This document shows positions 1 to 10,296 of a stretch of 64,000 nt of DNA, piece after piece; within the stretch, counting starts at the first letter, position 1; each line of letters begins with the position of its first letter. Below the pieces are notes generated by a model. It made no database searches. It saw nothing but the letters and a program-made list of their open reading frames with translations, and had not been told where the DNA came from. The position numbers and the translations under genes are program-made. This stretch comes from Platerodrilus igneus (taxonomy: Eukaryota > Arthropoda > Insecta > Coleoptera > Lycidae). Location of the stretch: the NCBI GenBank assembly GCA_036346225.1, contig JARFIW010001109.1, positions 1,100,501 to 1,164,500 on the forward strand, given 5' to 3'.

Positions 1-2199
1 ATGCTGCTGGCACTAGTAAATTGAACGGTACAGTGCTCACAAAAACATCAAATAATAGATCTTTTGAAAATTTAAAGGTCGCTAAGCTCTCGTGTGTACG
101 TTTTCCCACGCAAAGGAATGTAATTTAATATCTGTTGCGGTAGTAATTTTTAACAATGGATTCTAGTATTTAAATTTTTAAGGGCGTGGGTTATTGACCA
201 CTAAGTACATTTCATAAAGAAATTAATGCAATACGTCTTATTTGTTTGGAAATTTGAAAACTAAATTTAATTAATTGTTTTTTTGAATGCTGGAGTAAAA
301 GCAGGGCCGTCCTAAGGCAAAAGTTATGTGTGGAAAGCCTTTGATTAAATGCCTCTACCGAGAGGGGGTATGGAATACCTCTAGAAAACTGAACGCCCTT
401 GGCTCCACCCGTTCACCTCCGGAAAAACGTTAAAAATTTACACCCAACAACTGCATTTTAAAGCTATCGTGGACCTCATTACTAAGTTAATCTTAATCTA
501 AAAAGTGTGGTTGAAAACGTGTTTATTGAGCAGTTGTCAGTTAAACAATGTTTAGCCAAATATTATGGCTTATTATTGTTCCTATACTTGGTCATATACA
601 GTAGCAGATTAAGCATTTGGTAGGTCCTAAGCGCAAACTTTACCGAAGACCCTTCATACCATTGAAACTGAAATAACAATTTTTTAATGCTTAAAAACTA
701 AACGTATTTTATATAATAACAGAAACTTAGGCATCGCCCATTCTTAATGAATTGCGCCTTGAACAAGTTTTAGAACGGGTAGAATGGTTTGCAAGTTCCA
801 GTGATCTAAAGAGCCAAACTAAAGGTCTAACCAAATTTGTGGGGTCTAAAGTAAAAAACAAGACAAAGACAGGTTCCCGAAAGAGAACATTATAATTTGA
901 ATAAGGGCCGTTATGTTTGCGATCACGTCCGCAATGCTCCACCCGAAGGAACTACATTGGGTTTAAACGCGAAGTAAACGTTCTTCAAATTCAATCTAAC
1001 TTCAAATTTATCGATCCAAATAAAAATCTACAAACTGAAACTAACACTAAAAATAGGATTTAAATAATGGTATCCCTAGCGTTGATTTTGGAATGTGTCC
1101 GGCCAACAAGACGCAAGCAAAAATGAAAAGGGGGAAGGATCCGTAATACCGGATAGCAGCTGCCAGCCCTGCTCACCGGAGCGACCTGAAGGGCCGTCTT
1201 AAAACTATCCAAATATAGCTAACTAATTTAAAATAAAATGGATTTAAATTTCTAAGCATTCGCCAAATATTTTAATAGTGAATCGAGCTATTTTGCCTGC
1301 TCTATAAATTTACAAAGTCGTAACCGTGGTTTAAATGCTTTATCCTAAGTCAATCCTATATTCGTCCCTAACGTTCCCTAACTGATTTGTATTATAATAA
1401 CTTCCTTTCTATAGACACTGCAACCAAAAATAAGCAGCAGAACGTCAGACAAAATAAATAAAGCGGCAAAATAATAAAGTACATGTAAAAATATAAATGT
1501 AAAATAAATATAAATATATAAATAAATAAATTTCTAAATAAGCATAAGCATGTAACAGTGCATAAATTAGCAAAAGCATTACTCAAATTATCAGTTGCAG
1601 TCGCATAAGCATTATGACGACTAGCGCCATTACACACAAAACGTGCTCGTTAAATTATTACAAACTGTTCTTATTAATGCAAATCAATGCTTATGCGAGT
1701 ACAGCCGCCACAATTTTATTCTTACCTCATGTATAAATTTCTCCAGCATCCGAAGATCTGGTCGTCTGCGTACATCTATTTGTCTTGTAAGGAGAAAAGA
1801 ATATGAACAGTTAAAGTCCCGGTGGGTATGCACTAAACGCCCTGGGGGAGTTACAATCACTATCACTTTAAGTCCTAAGGAGATGCGCGATTTCACTCTA
1901 TTTTATTTTTTTCGTTTACTTAATTGATTTCATTTAGTTAGGACCTTTGATATATTTCCCGAAAAAGGACAGCAGCTCTATCGGTACTTAGAGTGGCAGA
2001 AACCATACGGCTCGGTTATGGCATTCTAAAACACTACTGTGATGTGGAAGGCAACTGTAAATCACCACATTACCTCACAAGTACACAGCGTACTTAAATT
2101 GTTATTTAAGATGGTGGGAACCTCTGAGGTATAAGATTCCCGAGATAAAATAGTCCCCCATTCGAATTTCCGAGAGGGGACTACCTCGGAGAATGTGGA
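1..2199. other. Non-coding AT-rich stretch, no gene recognised
   Basis: No long open frame or recognisable protein motif was found on either strand. The only assignable piece is a SINE tail on the minus strand near 926-1000. A 58-nt segment at 1726-1783 (minus) has splice-like borders but no assigned protein. The last few hundred bases may include the 5' untranslated part of the RTE element that starts near 2200. Confidence 0.5.
926..1000 (-). repeat. 3' tail of a tRNA-derived SINE, diverged copy
   Basis: Read on the minus strand, this piece carries the block AATGTAG-TCCTTCGGGTG-AGCATTG. The same block ends the full SINE at 58152-58446 and the partial copies near 10280 and 33918. The body upstream (higher coordinates) is too diverged to delimit, so only the tail is called. 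Confidence 0.5.
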
Positions 2200-3353
2200 A
2201 CATTTTGTGAGTCGGAGCGTGGAATGTCAGAAGTATGAAGCAAGTACGTAAGCTAGGAAAGTTGAAAATTGAAATGGTTAGGTTAGCATTAGATATAGTA
2301 GGGATCGGCAAAGTTCGGTAGCCAGATACGGGGAATTTTTAGATTGGAGACTTTAAGTTAGTTCATACAGGATTAGAGAAAGGAAATTCGGGTGTGGAGA
2401 TGGTTATGCGAAAAAAATAGGACAATTCGAAAAAAACTACTTACAAAAGAAGGAAAGGGTACTCATGGTTAGATTAAAGTCTAAACCGGTAAATATAGTA
2501 ATAGTACAAGTATACATGCCCACTTCTAGCTACAATGAGGTAGAGATATCGAAGATATACTAATATACGGAAAAGGACATGAAAATTTAATAATTACGGG
2601 GATTTTAATGCAGTGGTAGGTAAGGGTAGGAGAGGAGCGGTATTAGGTTTATTTGGTTTAGGCAGGAGAAATGACAGGAGAAATAGGCTAGTGAAGAATT
2701 TTGCGAAAAAAACAATTTAACCATCACAAACACACTTCAACATCATGTTAGAAGTCGATACACGTGGAAGATAGAAGATATCAAATAGATTACGTTCTTA
2801 TTAGACAACGTTTTAGGAATCAAGTAAAGGACTATAGAAGCTACCCAGAAGCAATTATAGGCACTGACCACAAATTGCTAAATATAAAGGCAGTTCTTAA
2901 ATTTAAAAATTTGAAAAAAGGAACGGAAAAAGGAACTTTGACTTTGAGAAATTAAAAGATTAGGATGACCACGAAAGATTTGAAAAAAGTCAAATAAATT
3001 GCTGAAAGATATCGGAAAATTTCTAATACTAAACAAGTAGAAACAGAATGGAATAACATTAAATCTAGCTTAGACATTGCGGCCAGAGATATTCTAGAGT
3101 ATACACAAAAAGAAAATTAAAAAGCAAGACAAAAATATAAAGACAGACCAGAAGCAGGAAACCAGAAATACAAAGCCATAAAATGGGAAATTCCTCGCAA
3201 ATGCAGGATTGATAAAAATTACAAAGAGGTACAAATTAAAATGGAAATAGGAAAAACGGACGTAGCATACAAACTAATAAGAATGAATTTTAGGGATATA
3301 AAACCGTATAACAAAAATAGGCGCAGAAGGAGACATCTGTATAGAAAATGTAG
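2200..3353 (+). mobile_element. RTE-type LINE copy A, endonuclease part (broken)
   Basis: The translation shows hallmarks of the apurinic-like endonuclease of RTE-clade non-LTR retrotransposons: WNVRSM near 2219, a segment ending DIVGI, MPTSSY, GDFNAVVG near 2595-2625, and an open stretch 2764-2955 with QIDYVLIRQRFRN and GTDHKLL. Many stops and frameshifts interrupt it. The same family occurs at 42335-43176 with about the same order. The BEL/Pao element starting at 3354 interrupts it inside the endonuclease-RT linker, and the LINE resumes at 9838. The clade assignment is from remembered motif style and was not checked by alignment. Confidence 0.8.
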
Positions 3354-3746
3354 TGTTCGGGGGGTCTTATAAATTTGTATATCGACTTACCTCCGCGGGT
3401 TTTTGTTGTTCTAAGATGTAGTTCCTTACTCTTCAGCTAAGTGGACTGTATTCGAGATTATAGTACGTGTTACTTGGCACTTTCACTGAGGTTTTTAAGG
3501 GTTTGTCAAATTAATTCGGCGGCACTATTGACTAACTCACCGAACGCACAACTGTTTGGTTCCGAGATCGACGAGAGAGTGTTTTTCGTCACTACCCTTA
3601 GTACAACTTATTTACACATGCACAAAGGAATTTTTACGACAAGATGTTACTGGATAAGGGATGACAGCTTTAGGATTTGATTTACAACTAAGAATTTAAA
3701 GTAACTTAAAATTAACCACGCAAACGTGCGACAAAGAGACCGAACA
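3354..3746 (-). repeat. 3' LTR of BEL/Pao element
   Basis: This 393-bp block is nearly identical to 9441-9837. It starts TGTTCGG and ends CCGAACA, a perfect 7-bp inverted pair typical of LTR ends. Internal genes read on the minus strand, so this is the 3' LTR. The flanking LINE gives TAG on both sides (3351-3353 and 9838-9840) as a short target duplication. A candidate polypurine tract lies next to it at 3747-3762. The open frames inside the LTR are not genes. Confidence 0.9.
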
Positions 3747-3762
3747 TCCCGCCCACCAAAAT
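3747..3762 (-). promoter_or_regulatory. Candidate polypurine tract of BEL/Pao
   Basis: Read on the minus strand, a G/A-rich run (GGTGGGCGGGA) lies directly before the 3' LTR, where plus-strand DNA priming is expected. It is assigned by position and composition only. Confidence 0.5.
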
Positions 3763-3899
3763 AAGTATGAACTAACTTATTTTATAATTAAAAATGATTA
3801 CAGCTATTAACTACGAAACCTAAACCGACAAACTTATATAAGTGAATATATGTATACACATCATTAAATATTAAGTAATTGGCAGTAAACATAGTTTCA

Positions 3900-4488
3900 C
3901 TAGAGGACGTTTAACTAACCTTGAGCTGTCTTGACGGTAGCTATCCGAACGATACCGTCCTTACCAGGATGAACATCTACTACTCTTTCTAAACGCCACT
4001 GCAGAGGGGGGGTTATTTTCTTCCTTTAAGAGGACAAGCGAATCAATAGGTAGGGTAGCGGAACTCCTTAACCACTTAACTTTCTGTTGCAACGTGTGCA
4101 GGTATTCAGAACTCCATTTTTTCCAAAACTCTTGTTGCATTTGCTGCAACAATTGCCAGCGATTCAAACGAGAGGGGTTTATGGAGAGCAAATCCGGGTC
4201 TGGTAACACCGAGACTGGTTCAACATTAAGAAAATGACCCGGGGTCAAATATGAAAAGTCATGCGGTTTGCAACTCAGTGTGCATAGTGAACGTGAGTGG
4301 AGAATCGGTTCGATTTGAATCAATACAGTCAAGAATTTTTCAAACGACAAAATTTGTTCACTGATAATTCTTTTCAAATGGGATTTTACCGATTTAATCC
4401 CAGCCTCCCACAACCCACCAAAATGAGGAGCAGCAGGAGGATTAAACGCAATTTCGATTCCCTCAATGCCTGCCGAATGACGCATCAA
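3900..4488 (-). pseudogene. BEL/Pao integrase C-terminus and DUF5641-like tail
   Basis: This 175-residue frame begins near a conserved integrase segment, PHFGGLWEAGIKSVKSHL, which carries the catalytic Glu. The end has LTPGHFL, LNRWQLLQQMQQEFWKKW and VLLKEENNPP, typical of the BEL/Pao integrase tail (DUF5641-like). Near 4000 a frameshift moves the last residues (DVHPGKDG, then IRIATVKTAQG) to another frame down to about 3920. Confidence 0.82.
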
Positions 4489-5882
4489 TTGAGAGATTTC
4501 ACGAGGGCCCCAACGAAATTAGTACCATTGTCACAATGAATTTGGATACATTTGCTTCTTCGAGCAATAAATCGACGTAAAGCACCCAAGAAAGCGTCTG
4601 TCGACAAGTTAGACACTAATTCCAAATGGATAGCTTTAGTGCTAAAACAAATGTACCCTTTCAATGATTTTGCACCACGACATCGATTCATCGTTACAGA
4701 GAAAGGTCCACCAAAGTCGACTCCCGTATGTAAAAACGCTTTACCTGGCATTAACCTAGAAGCTGGTAAATCCCCCATAGGCGGGCATAAAGCTACATGG
4801 TTTACACGAAAACAACAAATGCAGGATTTCAAACATTGCCGAATAGCCCCCTTTGCTGACAAGATCCAATAATTTTGCGTTAATAAAAATTGAGTTGTTT
4901 GATTTCCAGGATGTAAATGTCTTTCATGACAATCTAATATAATAATTTCAGTCAACCGATGCGACCGAGGAAGCAAAATTGGAAATTGTGCATCATGCGA
5001 TAACTCTGAATTACGTAGGCGACCGCCCACCCTCAACAAATCACGACTATCTAGAAACGGACTAAGGCTACGAAGTTGTTTACTAACAAGTTTTCCAGTT
5101 TTAATATTTGCGATGTCTTGGGCAAAAACATTTGTTTGAACTCTTTTAATCAATAAATGTATAGCCTTTTGCTGATGAGCTAGAGTCAAACTATCAGAAT
5201 ATTTTGAACGCAAATCTGCCGAACATTGAACATTACGAATGAAATGACGAATACATGTAATAATGCTACAAATTTTCTGCAGTTTTAAAAATTTATCCAA
5301 CAACAAATCTAAGAAATTCTCAGACATAACGACTGTTAACGACAAAGTACGATATTCGATGTCCATCTGAGATGAGTCGATAAGTTTTGACAGCGACGTT
5401 ACTGGCCATTCTTCATTACGATGCACTAACCAGGAAGGCCCTGTCCACCATAATGGATGATGAACCAACTCTGAAGCCAAAAGTCTACATGAGGCACAAT
5501 CCGCAGGGTTATCCTGGGACTTAACATGAAACCATGAAGATGGAGGAATACGTTCTTGAATATGCGAAATGCGATTGCTAACGAATGTCTTCCACTTATG
5601 CGAGGAAAACCGAATCCAAGACAAAACAACAGTAGAATCTGACCACGCGAAAATATTACTAAAGGATAAAATATCTGTATAAGTATTTTTGACGAAATCT
5701 ACTAAATCTGCCAAGAGTACGGCAGCACACAATTCGAGACGGGGCAATGAAACGCGATTAGTAGGAGCAACCTTCGATTTTGCGCATACTAATGACATGG
5801 TAATATTACCTTCTAAATCGAACGAATGAAAATAGATGACAGCTGCATACCCGGCTTCAGATGCATTGCAGAACCCATGCAA
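4485..5882 (-). CDS. BEL/Pao RNase H and integrase (open frame)
   Basis: This 465-residue frame is the longest in the window. The first ~120 residues form an RNase H-like domain (FCNASEAGYAAV, LPRLELCAAVLLADL, WSDSTVVLSWI). An integrase zinc-binding region follows near residues 330-380 (HLHPGNQTTQFLL then CLKSCICC). The integrase catalytic core then has GVDFGGPF (first Asp) and IHCDNGTNFVGA (second Asp). The third catalytic residue lies in the next frame (4488-3961), which overlaps it by a few bases, so one frameshift separates them. Its length is consistent with part of a pol polyprotein rather than a separate gene. Confidence 0.9.
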   Translation of the reverse strand: MHGFCNASEAGYAAVIYFHSFDLEGNITMSLVCAKSKVAPTNRVSLPRLELCAAVLLADLVDFVKNTYTDILSFSNIFAWSDSTVVLSWIRFSSHKWKTFVSNRISHIQERIPPSSWFHVKSQDNPADCASCRLLASELVHHPLWWTGPSWLVHRNEEWPVTSLSKLIDSSQMDIEYRTLSLTVVMSENFLDLLLDKFLKLQKICSIITCIRHFIRNVQCSADLRSKYSDSLTLAHQQKAIHLLIKRVQTNVFAQDIANIKTGKLVSKQLRSLSPFLDSRDLLRVGGRLRNSELSHDAQFPILLPRSHRLTEIIILDCHERHLHPGNQTTQFLLTQNYWILSAKGAIRQCLKSCICCFRVNHVALCPPMGDLPASRLMPGKAFLHTGVDFGGPFSVTMNRCRGAKSLKGYICFSTKAIHLELVSNLSTDAFLGALRRFIARRSKCIQIHCDNGTNFVGALVKSLN

Positions 5883-6033
5883 CTAACTCCACCTTTTTAA
5901 AATTATGACATACGATGCGACGCGAAATCTCAATATTCGAAACCGCTGGCAATTCACCCAAAAAATGTTTCCATTTTTCTACGACTTTCAATGGCGGTTC
6001 TTGATCCCAACCGAGGCCTAAAAGCCAAAGATC

Positions 6034-7185
6034 TTAAACTAAACGTTTAGCGAAAAGTACTAAAGGCGCTATCAAACTGAGAGGATCCAAAATTTTTGCG
6101 ATAGCCGACAAAATATTACGCTTAGTGCAAATGCGCTCTTCAACGTCTAAGTTGTATAAAAATACATCTGTAAGAGCGTGCCACGACAGACCCAAAATTT
6201 TTATTGAACCACTATTTTTATTTTGAAATGTAATTGCTTCCGAACTGGACAGGGACTCCTTCAAGTTGGACATCACTTCCGGGCAATTACTATTCCATTT
6301 TCTTAACTAAAACCCACCACTAGTGCAAATACTATTCAATTTACCAATTAATTGATTAGCAGCTTCAATCGAATTGCATTCAGTGACTAAGTCATCAACA
6401 TAGGTATCGCTCGCCAATACCGATGACGCGAAAAGAAAATTAATCGATTCTAACCTTGCTAATTCTTGAATAGTACGCAAGGCCAAAAAAGGCGACGACG
6501 AAACTCCATAAGTCACAGTATTTAATTTAAAGTTCATAATAGGATCCGACGGAGAAAACCTCCAGACGATACGTTAATAATCACGATGAGTATCTTTAAC
6601 CAAAATCTGCCAATACATTTGTTTGATGTCAGCTGTAATTACGATAGGATGTACACGAAAGTGCAATAACAAAACTGCAATGTCCTTTTGCAGAGCAGGG
6701 CCAATAGCCAAGCTATCATTTAACGAATTTTCAGATTGATCCGGACACGAAGCATCGAAAACCCCACGTAATTTGGTAGTAGTACTGTCACGCTTATGTA
6801 CAGCATGATGGAGAATGTAATACATTTTCTCATGCACAGACGAATTTTCAGGCGATTCCACTTGAACCATGTGACCGCTTTTCAAATAATCCTCCATAAA
6901 TTTTTTATAATCCTAATACAATTCAGGCTTTTTTAGCAAACGACGTTCTAAACACAAAAATCTTTTAGTACAAATTGATCTCATACCCACGAATGAGGGT
7001 TCCGAAATTTTAAAGGGCAAGGACACTACAAAACGACCGTCCTTATTACGTCTATAATTTTCAACAAATTGATTTTCACACTTTTCTTCTTCAGAAGAAA
7101 TGTGTTTCTTGAAGAGAATATTTTCTAATTTCCAAAATCGACGAATGTCGCTGTCTAAGGGATCAACGAAAGCACACAACGACAT
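6034..7185 (-). pseudogene. BEL/Pao reverse transcriptase (broken)
   Basis: Four minus-strand frames in order form an RT. 7185-6913 is the linker, with DIRRFWKLE and KRFLCLERRLLKKPELY. 6897-6574 has the fingers/palm, with KLRGVFDAS and VITADIKQMYWQI (first catalytic Asp). 6537-6307 has TYGVSSSPFLA and the active site YVDDLVTE with both Asp present. 6276-6034 has the connection segment KILDPLSLIAPLVLFAK. The catalytic residues look intact, but stops between the frames disable it. Confidence 0.88.
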
Positions 7186-7271
7186 AATAGAACTATTCGG
7201 GGAAACCTTTCCCGTTAGTTAATAGCAACTGGCTTGTTAGCGACACCCCAACGAGATTCGTTCAACAAAAC

Positions 7272-8171
7272 CTAATCAAAGATGTCAATTTTACCAGGAA
7301 TATTAAAATTAGGATCAGCTAAGGTCAAACCTCGACTATGCGACCATTTCTTGACCCCTATCGACGACGAAGGTAATTGATTACAAATGTTAGGTAAAAT
7401 ATAACAATCAATTTCATATGCTGGAGACTGTGCTCCCGAGAGGCTGACTACACACGATAGTGCACCAGATACCAACGACGAATTCGAGCCAAGTCCTTGA
7501 ACAGTGACATTGGCTCTCCGTTTCCTTAAACCTAATTTCTGACGGCATTTTTCAGTCATAAAACTTTCCATGGATCCGTTATCTAATATTATACGAACAG
7601 GTTGCAATTTTCTTGTATAATCTAGCACCGACACCATTGCCGTAGCTAACAGCGTCGTTGTATGTTCTAATGACGTCGAAATTAACGAGTTGGTGGCAGG
7701 TTGTTCATGCACAACCGCCAACGACAGATTGTCTTCACTAGGTCCACTAGTAGAAGTAAGTCTAGGCGCCACTCTCCGAGGAGACGTTGACCTTTGACGA
7801 TGAGTTTGTCTGCGTGGAGACACCGATTTTTCTCGTTTATAGAAGTGAAGTAACGAATTGTGCGACTGATGACATTTTCTATACGACCAATCTAACTTAC
7901 AATTTTTCACCGAATGTGAAGTATTTAAACATTTAATACAAAGATTTTTAACCTTTACCACCTCAAATCTTTCTTTTAGAGGGGTTTTATCGAGAAACTG
8001 CTTACATCTATTAATAGGATGCACAGCTTGACATAAACTACAATATTTACCATCATTGGTGGTACCAACTAAAGAAGTTTTAGCCGAAGTGCTAACGAGC
8101 TTTTCCCTTTGTTTCACGGAATCTCCAGATTTCAAGCATGTTCCTGAAGCAATGTTATTTATTTCCAACAC
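7272..8171 (-). CDS. BEL/Pao gag zinc-knuckle and aspartic protease region
   Basis: This is a 299-residue open frame. Near residues 40-110 it has Cys/His-rich knuckles (CSLCQAVHPINRC, CIKCLNTSHSVKNC, then KCHQSHNSLLHF) as in BEL gag. A basic Ser/Arg-rich linker follows, then a retropepsin-like segment near residues 190-260 with ILDNGSMESF, where D-S/T-G-S is expected; here the residue after Asp is Asn. It ends GKIDIF just before the place where the family usually continues into a second protease motif, and a stop or frameshift breaks it from the RT part. The called Met is probably not a true start, since gag upstream should be fused to it. Confidence 0.8.
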   Translation of the reverse strand: MLEINNIASGTCLKSGDSVKQREKLVSTSAKTSLVGTTNDGKYCSLCQAVHPINRCKQFLDKTPLKERFEVVKVKNLCIKCLNTSHSVKNCKLDWSYRKCHQSHNSLLHFYKREKSVSPRRQTHRQRSTSPRRVAPRLTSTSGPSEDNLSLAVVHEQPATNSLISTSLEHTTTLLATAMVSVLDYTRKLQPVRIILDNGSMESFMTEKCRQKLGLRKRRANVTVQGLGSNSSLVSGALSCVVSLSGAQSPAYEIDCYILPNICNQLPSSSIGVKKWSHSRGLTLADPNFNIPGKIDIFD

Positions 8172-8173
8172 TT

Positions 8174-8934
8174 TACATTGTTTTTCAATGTACGACCTTA
8201 AATCTTTGAACGAGGAAATCTCGTCATTATTTCCTAATTCGAAACGCTTTAAAATGTTTGTATCTAATTATTTTGATAACAGATTCAACAACATGAAATC
8301 TAATAAATCTATTTCCATCTGTCTTAACGCGAATATATTTACATCAAAACAACTAATTAATTGCCGGAGTTCCGCATGCGAGTCTGAGGAACTGACCTTA
8401 GGGCATTTTTCGAGAGCATTAAAATATGTTGAAAGTAATAACCTCTTGGACTGAAAACGATTAGTAATGATTTATAGGATTCTTCGTATGCACAATCGTT
8501 TAATGGCAAATGTTTTATTAACATACGCGACGACTCATTTAGTGTATCAATGAAATAGCAAAATTCTTCCACAGGAGACAAACCGACATTATCATGAATC
8601 AATCTTTTATAAATTGCATGATTACTCTCAAAATCTGAAATGCCTCCCGAGAATCGCTGGACAGATGTTTCAAGCAAATCCCACAATTTAGCGACAAAGA
8701 ATTATTCATATTATCCACCTCCGGCTTATTTTCTACGCGATCTAATTCGCATTGTTCAGCGATAATCCGAATATCTAATAGATAATCATCGATTTTCACC
8801 CTAAGGGCCGAGAATTCGTCCAATTGTTTGCTCTCCTCATCAAAGAAAATATCCTTGCAAAAAGACTTGAAATGAGTTTCAATTTGCTCGACACTTTTAA
8901 TCGATACCCTAATTAAAGCAATCGATATAACCAT
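8174..8934 (-). pseudogene. BEL/Pao gag, N-terminal part (broken)
   Basis: Two overlapping minus-strand frames (8934-8599 and 8686-8357) carry gag N-terminal sequence: an amphipathic N-terminus, then a WDLLETSVQ segment and AIYKRLIHDN followed by SPVEEFCYFIDTLNESSRML, which resembles the DUF1759 domain of BEL/Pao gag. A frameshift occurs around 8600-8690, and the usual order of the FSGG and WDL segments looks locally rearranged. Gag forms the particle that packages the element RNA. The next part continues at 8171 in another frame. Confidence 0.75.
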
Positions 8935-9420
8935 ATTTGATTAATGATTAATGAACGACAATAAAAATTAATGTAAAAACAATGTGTATTTTAAATACGC
9001 TACAACTAATTAATCTACGAAATTGAATTATTAATAGACAAATGCAACTAATTACCGTGCTCGCCCGACAAAAACGTTTAACCTTTCAAATAAATTCCAA
9101 CCCCTTTGTTATACAAGTTGCATGAACCTGAAAGGTTCTTCGAACTTGAGACGACAAATAAGGTAAAAATTTACAATACAATAACCCCTCATAAATTTAG
9201 TTTACCTAAAGTAAACTGTTCGACCATTAATCTTTGACACAAAAGATAAGGGATATATTATAAAATCTCCCGTTATAATCAGATGTTTCTACCATTAAAT
9301 GTGTAAGCAGGATGTTATTCTCCTTGTAACACGTTTAAACATACTCAAAACTACGACAATTATTAAATTTTAGTATAAATGAGGAGCTTAAAGGATAGGA
9401 ACTAATTAAATAATTAAAAA

Positions 9421-9439
9421 ATCCGTCGTACGAAGACCA
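9421..9439 (-). promoter_or_regulatory. Candidate tRNA primer-binding site of BEL/Pao
   Basis: One base inside the 5' LTR the minus strand reads TGGTCTTCGTACGACGGAT. The leading TGG fits pairing with a tRNA 3' CCA end. The tRNA species was not determined. Confidence 0.45.
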
Positions 9440-9440
9440 T

Positions 9441-9837
9441 TGTTTAGCGCGGGGGGTCTTATAAATTTGTATATCGACTTACCTCCGCGGGTTTTGTTGT
9501 TCTAAGATGTAGTTCCTTACTTTTCAGCTAAGTGGACTGTGTTCGAGATTATAGTACGTGTTACTTGGCACTTTCACTGAGTTTTTTAGGGGTTTATCAA
9601 ATTAATTCGGCGGCACTATTGACTAACTCACCGAACGCACAACTGTTTGGTTCAGATATCGACGAGAGAGTGTTTTTCGTCACTACCTTTAATCCAACTT
9701 ATTTACACATACACAAAGGAATTTTTACGACAGGATGTAACGGGATAACGGATGATAGCTTTAGGATTTGATTTACAACTAAGAATTTAAAGTAACTTAA
9801 AATTAACCACGCAAACGTGCTACAAAGAGACCGAACA
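9441..9837 (-). repeat. 5' LTR of BEL/Pao element
   Basis: This block is nearly identical to 3354-3746 and ends CCGAACA on the plus strand. It is the upstream LTR relative to gag, so it should hold the promoter. It starts TGTTTAGCGC, slightly longer than the other LTR start. RTE LINE sequence resumes at 9838. Confidence 0.9.
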
Positions 9838-10010
9838 TAGAGTAAGTGGTTAAATGACAAGAATATCTAAGGAATTTATATGCAGGAGAAGAACTAAGAG
9901 CACTAGAACAGGAATCAAAGATTGAAAAGAATTACTTGGGATATCCCACACATAGAGATGAGTTTCAATTAGTATTAAGGAGTCTGAAAAATGCAAGGCG
10001 AAATCAGAAA
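9838..10010 (+). mobile_element. RTE LINE copy A, linker to RT start
   Basis: This continues the LINE interrupted at 3353. It aligns by eye with 43060-43186 plus 44140-44180 of copy B (shared strings include AATTTATATGCAGGA, GAACAGGAATCA and GATGAGTTTCAA). It ends where the SINE at 10028 begins. Confidence 0.8.
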
Positions 10011-10027
10011 CTTTGAAAGCCGCTGTA

Positions 10028-10296
10028 CAAGCGGTAACAGTACGTCACGTGTGACTACTATGCCCAAGGTCTCGGGTTCATATCCCGACACGGTCCGCTT
10101 GAAAAATGTTAGGCGAGCATTTTCACAAAAATACGCCTACGTTCGGATGAGAGGTAAAATGGAGGTCCCGTGTGTGAGTGTTGTCACGCACGTTAAAGAT
10201 CCTTACCTTGCTTGCAACAGCAAAGGTTCGGCAAAATAAGGAATTTCCACGTAAAAAGAAACTCGCTTCCTGGCCTATGTAGTACCTTCTGATAAT
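10028..10296 (+). repeat. tRNA-derived SINE, diverged copy
   Basis: This copy is very similar to the better SINE at 58152-58446 from GTGTGACTACTA onward: a degraded tRNA-like head with B-box GGTTCATATCC, then CGGTCCGCTTGAAAAATG, then the block GGAGGTCCCGTGTGTGAGTG and CACGCACGTTAAAGATCC, then AACAGCAA and the GTAGTACCTTC tail. The 82-codon frame inside is not a gene. It lies at the junction between LINE copy A and the mariner-type element at 10297. Confidence 0.85.

Larger units (their letters stand above)
3354..9837 (-). mobile_element. BEL/Pao LTR retrotransposon, nearly full length, non-functional
   Basis: The element is 6.48 kb with two LTRs of about 395 bp and the order gag, protease, reverse transcriptase, RNase H, integrase on the minus strand, the usual BEL/Pao order. 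It sits inside RTE LINE copy A, whose sequence continues on both sides. LTR identity is high but not complete: the left LTR has a short deletion in its first bases and scattered substitutions. The coding region is split into at least seven frames, so this copy cannot make its proteins unaided. Confidence 0.93.

Noticed and set aside
3441..3680. 79-codon ORF, repeated at 9532-9771
   Set aside because: It lies entirely inside the BEL/Pao LTRs, antisense to the element, and the repetition is explained by the LTR duplication.
4297..4872. Plus-strand ORFs of 80 and 106 codons
   Set aside because: They are antisense to the BEL/Pao integrase coding region, with no motifs of their own.
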